In this document: positions 13,048 through 20,051 of the stretch, one piece after another
Layout of the letters: every line of letters starts with the position of its first letter
Numbering within the stretch: position 1 is the stretch's first letter
Source: UBA6120 sp035361955
GTDB lineage: Bacteria > Bacillota_I > Bacilli_A > RFN20 > CAG-826
Assembly (NCBI GenBank): GCA_035361955.1
Contig: DAOSDC010000013.1
Span: 1-36,833 of the forward strand
Length of the DNA: 36,833 nucleotides
Direction of reading: 5' to 3'
Program-made: the position numbers and the translations under genes
The notes under the pieces: model-generated
What the model saw: only the letters and a program-made list of their open reading frames with translations
The model's database searches: none
What the model was told of the DNA's origin: nothing

Positions 13048-14904
13048 ATGGCCAATAACAAACCTAACTACAACAATCGCAACAGTGGGAACCGTTCTCG
13101 TCAGACTAACGTCGGCAGCACGCTCTCACGCGGCGAGAAAACGAAGGTCAGCGGTGGCGTTTTCGTGTATACCGGAGAAATCGGATTAAGTGAACTGTCC
13201 GAGAAAATCAATGTGCCCGTCAATGAAATCATGAAATTTTTGTTTTTAAACCGTAAGATGATTACGATCAATTCCAAACTCGACGATGAATGCGTCGGGA
13301 TGGTCTGTCTCCAATTCGGTTTCGATTTCAAGAAAGAAAAAGCCGTCGAAGAAGAAAACATCGAGGAATACGACATCGTCGATGATGCAAAAAGCCTCAA
13401 AGAACGGCCACCGGTCGTCACTGTCATGGGTCACGTTGACCATGGCAAAACGACACTAATCGATGCCATTCGCTCCAGTAATCTGGTCGCGGGCGAATTC
13501 GGTGGCATCTCCCAAGCCATCGGCGCTTACCAACGCGATTTTAAAGGCAAAAAGATTACGTTCATCGACACTCCTGGTCATGAGGCATTCACGGCGATGC
13601 GTTCCCGCGGGGCATCGGTCACCGATATCATTATCTTGGTCGTCGCCGCCGATGACGGCGTTATGCCGCAAACGCGCGAAGCGATTGATCACGCCAAAGC
13701 AGCCAAAGTCCCACTAATCGTCGCCATTAACAAAATGGATAAGCCAGGCGCCAATCCCAAACGCGTCAAAGACGAATTGACACAACTCGGCATCATTCCC
13801 GAGGAATTTGGTGGCGATACAATCTTTTTGGAAATATCCGCGAAGTTTAATAAAGGAATCGATGAATTACTCGAAAACATTTTGACATTGGCCGAAGTCA
13901 TGGAGCTTAAAGCAAATCCGGACCGTTATGCGCTTGGTACCGTGCTTGAGGCGGTACTCGATAAGGGCGAAGGCCCCAAAGCAACGCTACTTGTTCAAAA
14001 CGGAACGTTGAAAAACTCGGATTATGTCGTCGTCGGCAGCACATATGGCAAAGTCCGCCGGATGACCAATGAATATCAAAAAATCGTCAAAGCGGCCCCA
14101 CCTTCAACTCCTGTGGCCATCATTGGCTTAAGCGAAGTCCCAGCAGCCGGTGACCATTTCATGGCGTTTGATAACGAAAAGCAAGCGAAAGAAATCGCCA
14201 ATAAACGGCGTCTGAAAAAGGAAGCGGCTTCTCGTAGCGGTAACGCTGCCATTAGTCTTGACGACCTCAACCAACGCTTTGCCAAAGGCGAAGTTCAAGA
14301 CCTGAACATCGTGATCAAAGCCGACAATTCAGGTTCAGCCGAAGCCGTTAAATCGTCGCTTGAAAAAATTAACGTCAAAGGCATTAATCTTAATATCATT
14401 CGATCATCAGCCGGTGCCATCACCGAAAGCGACATCATCCTCGCCAGCGCTAGCAATGCCATCGTCTATGGCTTTAACGTTAGGCCAAGCGCCAACGTCC
14501 GCGCCAAAGCCGATGAAGAAAAAGTCGATATTCGCTTACACCGCATCATTTATGCGCTAATCGAAGAAATCGAAGCGGCGTGCCAAGGAATGTTGAAACC
14601 GGTCCAAGTCGAAAAAGTGACGGGACAAGCGGAAGTACGCCAAATATTCAAAGTGTCAAAAGTCGGAACGATTGCCGGATCAATGATCACCAGTGGTCTG
14701 ATCAAAGCCAATAACCCGATTCGATTGCTTCGTGATGGTGTCATCGTTTACGAGGGCAAGATCTCCTCGATGAAACGCTATCAAGCCGACGTTAAAGAAG
14801 CGGCGATGGGCTTCGAATGCGGCATCATGTTGGAAAACTACAATGACCAAAAGGAAGGCGACATCATCGAAGGGTACGAACTCGTCGAAGTGCCGACCAA
14901 ATAG
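13048..14904 (+). CDS. infB: Translation initiation factor IF-2
   Basis: A 618-residue GTPase that places fMet-tRNA on the ribosome. A short basic, Asn/Arg-rich N-terminus (1-35) replaces the long repeats of many IF-2s. IF2_N follows (about 46-95), then the G domain: G1 GHVDHGKT (128-135), G3 DTPGHEAF (174-181), G4 NKMD (228-231), then EF-Tu-like domain II, the middle domain, and the C-terminal fMet-binding domain. The length fits the short IF-2 type common in Mollicutes and related Bacillota. Start is ATG at 13048 with ATGGAGGAATAA, the end of ylxQ, providing the SD. rbfA follows after 2 bp. Confidence 0.97.
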   Translation: MANNKPNYNNRNSGNRSRQTNVGSTLSRGEKTKVSGGVFVYTGEIGLSELSEKINVPVNEIMKFLFLNRKMITINSKLDDECVGMVCLQFGFDFKKEKAVEEENIEEYDIVDDAKSLKERPPVVTVMGHVDHGKTTLIDAIRSSNLVAGEFGGISQAIGAYQRDFKGKKITFIDTPGHEAFTAMRSRGASVTDIIILVVAADDGVMPQTREAIDHAKAAKVPLIVAINKMDKPGANPKRVKDELTQLGIIPEEFGGDTIFLEISAKFNKGIDELLENILTLAEVMELKANPDRYALGTVLEAVLDKGEGPKATLLVQNGTLKNSDYVVVGSTYGKVRRMTNEYQKIVKAAPPSTPVAIIGLSEVPAAGDHFMAFDNEKQAKEIANKRRLKKEAASRSGNAAISLDDLNQRFAKGEVQDLNIVIKADNSGSAEAVKSSLEKINVKGINLNIIRSSAGAITESDIILASASNAIVYGFNVRPSANVRAKADEEKVDIRLHRIIYALIEEIEAACQGMLKPVQVEKVTGQAEVRQIFKVSKVGTIAGSMITSGLIKANNPIRLLRDGVIVYEGKISSMKRYQADVKEAAMGFECGIMLENYNDQKEGDIIEGYELVEVPTK

Positions 14905-14906
14905 CC

Positions 14907-15257
14907 ATGAACCATCGCAAGACACGAATCGGCGCGCTCGTCGTGCGCTACATTAGCGAAATTATTCAATTTGAACTGAAGAATCCCAAACTTGGATTCG
15001 TGACGATAACTGGGGGTAAAGTCAGTGCTGATAACTCGTTCGTCAAGATTTTCGTTTCGTTTATCGATGGCAAAAACATTGAGGCAAGGATGGAAGAGTT
15101 AGCTAAAAGCAAAGGGTTTGTCCGCAGTGAACTGGCCAAACGCTTAAGCATCTATAAAGTTCCTGACATCGCCTTTGTCTACGACGATAGTCATGATAAA
15201 GCCAAACGCGTCGAAGATGCGCTGGCTAAAGAAAAAGCGTGGTTAGAAAATAAGTAA
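14907..15257 (+). CDS. rbfA: Ribosome-binding factor A
   Basis: A 116-residue KH-like protein that assists late 16S rRNA processing and 30S assembly. The family features are clear: RIGALVVRYISEIIQFELKN near the start (about 6-25), LGFVTITGGKVSADNSFVKIFVSF (about 29-52), and GFVRSELAKRLSIYKVPDIAFVYDDS (about 70-95). It is the last gene of the rimP-infB operon, starting 2 bp after infB; its stop codon lies inside the terminator stem at 15256. Confidence 0.94.
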   Translation: MNHRKTRIGALVVRYISEIIQFELKNPKLGFVTITGGKVSADNSFVKIFVSFIDGKNIEARMEELAKSKGFVRSELAKRLSIYKVPDIAFVYDDSHDKAKRVEDALAKEKAWLENK

Positions 15258-15278
15258 GGAGTGTTAACACTCCTTTTT
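15256..15278 (+). terminator. Intrinsic terminator of the rimP-rbfA operon
   Basis: The 8-bp stem AAGGAGTG/CACTCCTT with a TTAA loop is followed by TTT. It overlaps the last bases of both convergent genes and may work in both directions. Confidence 0.85.
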
Positions 15279-16467
15279 ACTTTAATGTTACGGTCATTTT
15301 ATAGTGACGGATACCTGCTTCAAGAAATTCTTCGCCCTCGACTTGGTATCCGAACTTTTCGTAAAAACTACGTAAATAGGATTGGGCGTGAATCGTGATA
15401 AAAGCGGGATTGTAACGTTCGTAAATATGATTGTGAAGCCACCGCATCATGGCGATACCATATCCGTGGCCTCGGTGTTGTTCAACAATGGCGACCCGAC
15501 CAATATGAAACTCGTGAGGTCCATCAATCAGATAACGAATCGTTCCAATCGCCTCGCCATTTTTAATTAGTAAAAAGCTCCTAGCGTGTTGATCACTACC
15601 ATCGAACTCTTCCGCGACTGGCACGTTTTGACCTTGGACGAACACGACTTGACGAATGTAGGCGGCTTTCATGCCATCGATGGCACTGGTAACCGGTCGC
15701 ATTGATAGACTCGTGCCTTCGATTTGATAATTAATTTCGTCGAACCACAAATCAGATTGCTCGTAATTTGATAGCATTGTCAAAAAATTCGTTTTGGCGG
15801 TAGGATATTTTTTATATAAATCATTCAAGAGATTTTTTAAGTCTTCTCGTGTCGTTTCCCCATCGCTCGGGCAAGGGCTTGCGGTGACCGGAAGTGCCAG
15901 CTCTTTGACGGCTCTAATGATGTCATTTTCGCGGACATGAATAAATGGGCGTATGAAGGTGACATCGGCACGTTCTAAATGCATTTTTGGGGCGAAAGTG
16001 GCGACGCGACCGCCGAAAATGGCATTCATCGCCAACGTTTCGATGGCGTCATCACCATGATGGGCAAAGGCGACCTTATTAAAGCCTAAATCACTGGCCA
16101 CCTTGTTAATGGAAGCCTTTTTCATGCGTGAACAAATCGAACAAGGCAGGTGGTGCGCGCCTTTTTGCTGCGCCATCAAGATTGGGTAAACTTCTTTAGC
16201 GGGCTTAACGAGCAAACTCAAGCCGAGACTTTCAACGAATGTTTTCGTGAGGCTAGGATCAAAACCGGGAAAACCCAAATCGAGCATGACCGGCTGCATC
16301 ATAAAGTTTTTGTGGGCGAATTTACGATAAAGACTAAGCGCGTACACCAGAAGCAGCGAGTCTTTGCCACCAGAAACCCCGACGACGATTTTATCGTCGC
16401 CGTTAATTAGATCATACTGTTTGTCAGCGGCGCGCAGTGCCGCTAAGACGATGCGTATTGCTTTCAT
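15277..16467 (-). CDS. ttcA: TtcA-like tRNA thiolation ATPase fused to a GNAT acetyltransferase domain
   Basis: A 396-residue two-domain protein. Residues 1-245 are a TtcA/TtuA-type PP-loop ATPase: SGGKDS at 32-37, LPCSICSRMKKA with C109 and C112, AHHGDDAIETL (136-144 region), and SPCPSDGETTRE with C199. TtcA enzymes make 2-thiocytidine at tRNA position 32 using an [4Fe-4S] cluster; the three cysteines fit the family's cluster set, and the CPxDGxTxRE form occurs in a Bacillota/Bacteroidota subgroup. Residues about 252-396 are a GNAT domain of the ElaA/YjcF kind: IRQVVFVQGQNVPVAEEFDG..DQHA (271-294), the acetyl-CoA loop RGHGYG (332-337) and FYEKFGYQVEGEEFLEAGI (368-386). One uninterrupted frame joins both. 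The substrate of the GNAT half is unknown. No SD is seen before the ATG. Confidence 0.85.
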   Translation of the reverse strand: MKAIRIVLAALRAADKQYDLINGDDKIVVGVSGGKDSLLLVYALSLYRKFAHKNFMMQPVMLDLGFPGFDPSLTKTFVESLGLSLLVKPAKEVYPILMAQQKGAHHLPCSICSRMKKASINKVASDLGFNKVAFAHHGDDAIETLAMNAIFGGRVATFAPKMHLERADVTFIRPFIHVRENDIIRAVKELALPVTASPCPSDGETTREDLKNLLNDLYKKYPTAKTNFLTMLSNYEQSDLWFDEINYQIEGTSLSMRPVTSAIDGMKAAYIRQVVFVQGQNVPVAEEFDGSDQHARSFLLIKNGEAIGTIRYLIDGPHEFHIGRVAIVEQHRGHGYGIAMMRWLHNHIYERYNPAFITIHAQSYLRSFYEKFGYQVEGEEFLEAGIRHYKMTVTLK

Positions 16468-16495
16468 ATTTCAATATTAATTAGGGGGTAAAACT

Positions 16496-16503
16496 ATTAT
16501 AAT
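16496..16503. promoter_or_regulatory. Shared palindromic -10 for divergent ttcA and truB
   Basis: ATTATAAT is its own reverse complement and offers TATAAT to the plus strand (16498-16503) and the minus strand (16501-16496). Predicted starts give leaders of about 15-20 nt for both genes. Polymerase could occupy only one direction at a time. Neither direction has a strong -35. Confidence 0.45.
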
Positions 16504-16528
16504 ATACACGAAACGGGGACAAATGGTA

Positions 16529-17374
16529 ATGGATGGTTTTATATTAATCGACAAACCGCAAGGAGTGACATCGCGTGATGTGGTCGATGCGCTAACAAAA
16601 CGGTTTGGCATGAAGAAGATTGGTCACACGGGGAGCCTCGATCCGTTTGCGACCGGATTGCTCGTAGTAACGTTGGGTAAAGGCACGAAAGCCGGCCCTT
16701 ACTTGGAAGCGCTTGAAAAGACTTACATCGCCACGATTAAACTCGGGACGCAAACCGATAGCGGTGATTTAACTGGTAAAGTGATCGCCACGAGCGAGAT
16801 TCATCCCCTGTTTGATTATTATGTTCAAGAAGCACTCGAAATGTTTTTAGGTGATTCACTGCAAACGCCACCGATGCACTCAGCGCTAAAAGTTGATGGT
16901 GTCCCATTATACAAGCTTGCTCACAAAGGTGAGACGATTGAACGAAAGCCACGGCCAATCCATGTTTTCGACATTAAACTCGAAAAGCTTACAGCCGATG
17001 AAATTACCTTTTCAGCCACGGTCTCCAAAGGGACTTATATGCGGACCTTAGGAGAAGATATCGCCAAAAAGCTTGGCATGGTCGGCCACCTTTGCAGTTT
17101 GCGTCGCCTTAAAGTCGGCAATTTCCTCGTCAGCGACGCCGTCACACCAACTGACGTGTCGCCCAAAGCGGTGCGTTCTATCTATGAAGGACTAGCGTTC
17201 ATGCCACAAATTACCGTTAGCGGCGAAGTCGTCAAACATATCAAAGACGGTAAACCGCAACTATTTAATTCGATTGAGGAAACTTTGCTTGTCATCTCCG
17301 ACAAACGCGAAGTACTTGCCGTTTACAAGAAGCGGGAGCACGGATTATATTACAGCGAACGGGGTTTATTTTAG
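16529..17374 (+). CDS. truB: tRNA pseudouridine(55) synthase TruB
   Basis: A protein of about 281 residues that makes pseudouridine 55 in the T-arm of tRNAs. The N-terminus MDGFILIDKPQGVTSRDVV is classic for TruB, and GHTGSLDPFATGLL carries the catalytic aspartate (D38 from this start). Also seen are LGTQTDSGDLTG, QTPPMHSALKVDGVPLYKLA and the C-terminal YMRTLGEDIAKKLG. I prefer the ATG at 16529 because GGGG (16515-16518) is ten bases away; the ATG at 16523 would be only four bases from it. Three bases separate the stop from ribF. Confidence 0.94.
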   Translation: MDGFILIDKPQGVTSRDVVDALTKRFGMKKIGHTGSLDPFATGLLVVTLGKGTKAGPYLEALEKTYIATIKLGTQTDSGDLTGKVIATSEIHPLFDYYVQEALEMFLGDSLQTPPMHSALKVDGVPLYKLAHKGETIERKPRPIHVFDIKLEKLTADEITFSATVSKGTYMRTLGEDIAKKLGMVGHLCSLRRLKVGNFLVSDAVTPTDVSPKAVRSIYEGLAFMPQITVSGEVVKHIKDGKPQLFNSIEETLLVISDKREVLAVYKKREHGLYYSERGLF

Positions 17375-17376
17375 CT

Positions 17377-18285
17377 TTGAAAGTCGTCATTACCAACCTG
17401 ATTGACCTAAAACCTTTTGAACGAGACACCGCTTTGTGCCTCGGTTTTTTTGATGGTGTCCATCGCGGACATCGGGCGCTTATTGAAACGGCGCAGGCAA
17501 GCGGACTTGACCTTGCCGTGCTTACTTTTGACCGCTCACCTAAGGCCGCGATCGGATCCGCGCTATTATCGACGGTTGAAGATCGGCTTGCCATCTTCAA
17601 ATCCATGGGCGTCACGACGACATTGCTCGTTATTTTTGATGAAACAGTCAAATCGTTGAGTGCCGAAAAGTTCATTGAAACATTGAATCGACTTAATGTT
17701 AAAAAAGTTTTTTGCGGACCGGATTTCCGCTTTGGGCATAAAGCGATGGGCGATAGTAAGATGCTTAAATACGGACTGGGTCGCCACTTTATAACGACAA
17801 TCGTCGACGAAGTAGAAGAAGATCATGCCAAAATCTCCAGTTCCCGCATCGTTAAGCACCTTCAATATGGAAACATTAACGCCGCCAACAAAATGCTTGG
17901 TCGTCCATATTCAATTAAAGGGAGCGTCGTCAAAGGAAAAGGTAATGGTCGAAAATTGGGATATCCGACTGCCAATTTGTCATTATCGGCCAACTATGTC
18001 TTGCCGCTAAATGGCGTTTACGCCACAGCGATAACCGTTCAGGGCCAACGGTTCTATTCGATGACGAGCGTCGGTTATCATCCCACGATTGCCCCTCTCG
18101 AGAAACCGCTCGTGGAAGTGCATATATTCGACTTTAAGAAAAACATTTACAAGCAAGACGTCAATGTTGAATTTCTTCAATTCATGCGTCCGGAGATAGC
18201 ATTTGCCACGATTGGAGAGCTCGTCGTTAAAATGCGTGAGGACGAGCGAGAAATACTCGCTCTTAAAAATGGCTTATTTAAGTAA
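17377..18285 (+). CDS. ribF: Bifunctional riboflavin kinase / FAD synthetase
   Basis: A 302-residue enzyme that phosphorylates riboflavin to FMN and adenylates FMN to FAD. The N-terminal nucleotidyltransferase domain has GFFDGVHRGH (23-32) and CGPDFRFGHKAMGD (about 113-126), with SSSRIVKHL (about 156). The C-terminal flavokinase domain has GRKLGYPTANL (about 191-201), LPLNGVYA and MTSVGYHPTI. Start is a TTG two bases after the truB stop, the only start that keeps the family N-terminus. The truB-ribF-rpsO order is conserved in Bacillota. It supplies FAD for the flavoproteins at 22-25 kb, among others. Confidence 0.94.
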   Translation: MKVVITNLIDLKPFERDTALCLGFFDGVHRGHRALIETAQASGLDLAVLTFDRSPKAAIGSALLSTVEDRLAIFKSMGVTTTLLVIFDETVKSLSAEKFIETLNRLNVKKVFCGPDFRFGHKAMGDSKMLKYGLGRHFITTIVDEVEEDHAKISSSRIVKHLQYGNINAANKMLGRPYSIKGSVVKGKGNGRKLGYPTANLSLSANYVLPLNGVYATAITVQGQRFYSMTSVGYHPTIAPLEKPLVEVHIFDFKKNIYKQDVNVEFLQFMRPEIAFATIGELVVKMREDEREILALKNGLFK

Positions 18286-18291
18286 AAATCA

Positions 18292-18319
18292 TTGCTTTTA
18301 TCACCAAATCATATAAAAT
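18292..18319 (+). promoter_or_regulatory. Probable rpsO promoter
   Basis: TTGCTT (18292-18297), a 16-base spacer and TAAAAT (18314-18319) fit a moderate sigma-A promoter starting just after the ribF stop. TATAAA at 18312 is an alternative -10. Confidence 0.45.
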
Positions 18320-18325
18320 ATACAA

Positions 18326-18402
18326 GCAACCGTCACTACGACTAGCGCAACTCCGTCGCTTTCCGTGGGACGTGTCAAGAATCAGTGAAGGAGGAACAAC
18401 AC
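18326..18402 (+). promoter_or_regulatory. rpsO leader, candidate S15-binding autoregulatory structure
   Basis: The 5' leader can fold so that TCACT (18333-18337) pairs with AGTGA (18384-18388), immediately before the SD at 18389-18394, with an inner AGCG/CGCT hairpin (18344-18347/18357-18360). S15 leaders in several phyla are short junctions next to the SD, but their sequences vary and I cannot match this one to a described class. This is inference from pairing and position. Confidence 0.4.
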
Positions 18403-18672
18403 ATGGCTTTAACTAAAGAACGGGTCGCCGAACTCGTCAAGCAATTTGGGGCCGACGAAAAGGATACTGGCTCAGCCGCTGTCCAAATCGCCTTGATGAC
18501 CGAACAAATCAACGAATTGACCGGACATCTACGCACCCATCAAAAAGACCACCATGGCCGGCGCGGCTTATTGGTGCTCGTGGGTAAACGCCGGGGTCTA
18601 CTCGACTACCTGGCCAAAACCAATCGCCCACAATACCTTGAAGTTCTTGAAAAGCTTAACTTACGTAAGTAA
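18403..18672 (+). CDS. rpsO: 30S ribosomal protein S15
   Basis: An 89-residue ribosomal protein that binds the central domain of 16S rRNA early in assembly. The whole length matches S15: MALTKERVAELVKQFG, DTGSAAVQIALMTEQINELTGHLRTHQKDHHGRRGLLVLVGKRRGLLDYL (residues about 22-70, quoted only in landmarks here as DTGSAAVQIALMT and HHGRRGLLVLVGKRR), and LEKLNLRK at the end. ATG at 18403 is the start because AAGGAGG is 8 bases upstream; the longer frame starts inside the leader. It has its own promoter and terminator. Confidence 0.97.
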   Translation: MALTKERVAELVKQFGADEKDTGSAAVQIALMTEQINELTGHLRTHQKDHHGRRGLLVLVGKRRGLLDYLAKTNRPQYLEVLEKLNLRK

Positions 18673-18678
18673 CCGAAG

Positions 18679-18701
18679 AAGACCAGTAATGGTCTTTTTT
18701 T
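18679..18701 (+). terminator. Intrinsic terminator of rpsO
   Basis: The 7-bp stem AAGACCA/TGGTCTT with a GTAA tetraloop is followed by five further T. Confidence 0.85.
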
Positions 18702-18763
18702 GTTGTATCGCCTCCCATTTCTATGGCGTTCTATTATAAAATAATCAATTAGGAGTGCACATT

Positions 18764-19972
18764 ATGACATTGTTAGAACGTTTTCTTAGTTACGTTAAAA
18801 TTGATACCCAATCCGATGAAAATAGCACGTCGAGTCCATCAAGCGTTAAGCAATTGGATTTGCAGCGTTTGCTAGTTAAGCAACTTAACGAATTGGGTTT
18901 ACAAAAAGTACGGCTTGATCGTTATGGTACCGTTTATGCCGAACTGCCTGGCAACGTCGAAGCAACCCACCCGATTATCGGTTTAGTCGCTCATGTAGAC
19001 ACGGCGCTAGAAATGCCGGGAGCTAATGTTAAACCGCGTGTTATATCAAGTTATGACGGCAAGTCGATTGTCCTCAATCAGGAGTTGGGCATCGTACTTG
19101 ATGTCAACGACTTTCCTCATATGACGGAGTTTGCTGGCCAAACGCTGATCGTGACCGATGGGACGACGCTTTTAGGTGCCGATGACAAGGCTGGCGTGGC
19201 CATCATCATGAGCTTGTTGCAACATTTATTTGATCATCCCGAGGTCAAGCATTTGCCACTTCGTGTCGCCTTTACTCCCGATGAAGAAATCGGACGAGGC
19301 GTTGACCACTTTGACGTCAAAGCATTCGGAGCCGACTTCGCTTACACGCTTGATGGTGGCGATATTCGGGAAATGAATTACGAAAATTTCAATGCGTCGA
19401 CGGCGTTCGTTCAATTCATTGGCCAATCGATTCATCCGGGCTATGCCAAAGGACGGATGATCAACGCCCAGCTCGTCGCCATGGAATTTTTCAGTCTGTT
19501 ACCTTCGCGAATGCTACCACATTTAACCGACAAGTATGAAGGATTTCACCATCTCGTCCATTCAAAGGGCAGTGTTGAAGCGGCGCAAGCCCAATACATC
19601 CTGCGCAACCACGATGAGAAAATATTGCGTCAGCAGGAAGAAAATTTTAGAAAGGCCGCCGATGTTCTCAATAAGAAATACGGACGCACGGTCGTCGAAG
19701 TGACGATTAAACCCGGATATCGAAACATGCGTCCAATCATTGAACAGTACCCCGAAATTCTCAAGCGCGTATTCGATGCTTACAATGCCGTTGGAATTCC
19801 CGTGCGCACTTCGCCAATTCGGGGAGGCACCGACGGGGCTAACCTCACTTACAAAGGTTTGCCCTGCCCTAATTTGGGAACGGGCGGTTATCATGGCCAT
19901 GGCAAATATGAATTCGCAATTCTTGAACAAATGGAAAGCATGGTCTCCATCTTGCTTCACATCATCAAGTAA
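18764..19972 (+). CDS. pepT: Peptidase T (tripeptide aminopeptidase)
   Basis: A 402-residue cytoplasmic M20B metallopeptidase that releases the N-terminal residue of tripeptides. The zinc-site motifs are present: LVAHVDTA with H77 and D79, TDGTTLLGADDKAGVAI with the bridging Asp (about 127-143), FTPDEEIGRGVDHFD with the catalytic Glu pair (about 172-186), FAYTLDGGDI (about 193-202), and the C-terminal IRGGTDGANL and GTGGYHGHGKYE. ATG at 18764 has AGGAG 8 bases upstream; the GTG at 18755 overlaps that SD and is rejected. It is a single-gene unit with its own AT-rich promoter region. Confidence 0.95.
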   Translation: MTLLERFLSYVKIDTQSDENSTSSPSSVKQLDLQRLLVKQLNELGLQKVRLDRYGTVYAELPGNVEATHPIIGLVAHVDTALEMPGANVKPRVISSYDGKSIVLNQELGIVLDVNDFPHMTEFAGQTLIVTDGTTLLGADDKAGVAIIMSLLQHLFDHPEVKHLPLRVAFTPDEEIGRGVDHFDVKAFGADFAYTLDGGDIREMNYENFNASTAFVQFIGQSIHPGYAKGRMINAQLVAMEFFSLLPSRMLPHLTDKYEGFHHLVHSKGSVEAAQAQYILRNHDEKILRQQEENFRKAADVLNKKYGRTVVEVTIKPGYRNMRPIIEQYPEILKRVFDAYNAVGIPVRTSPIRGGTDGANLTYKGLPCPNLGTGGYHGHGKYEFAILEQMESMVSILLHIIK

Positions 19973-20011
19973 TTAAATACTCATTATAATTACATACTTT
20001 AACTCTGATTT

Positions 20012-20020
20012 TGCTATAAT
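20012..20020 (+). promoter_or_regulatory. Extended -10 promoter of pnp
   Basis: TGCTATAAT is a perfect extended -10 element ending 32 bp before the pnp start, leaving a leader of about 25 nt that contains the SD AAAGAGG. Confidence 0.65.
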
Positions 20021-20051
20021 GTAGCAGTTAAAAGATAGAAAGAGGTAAAGT

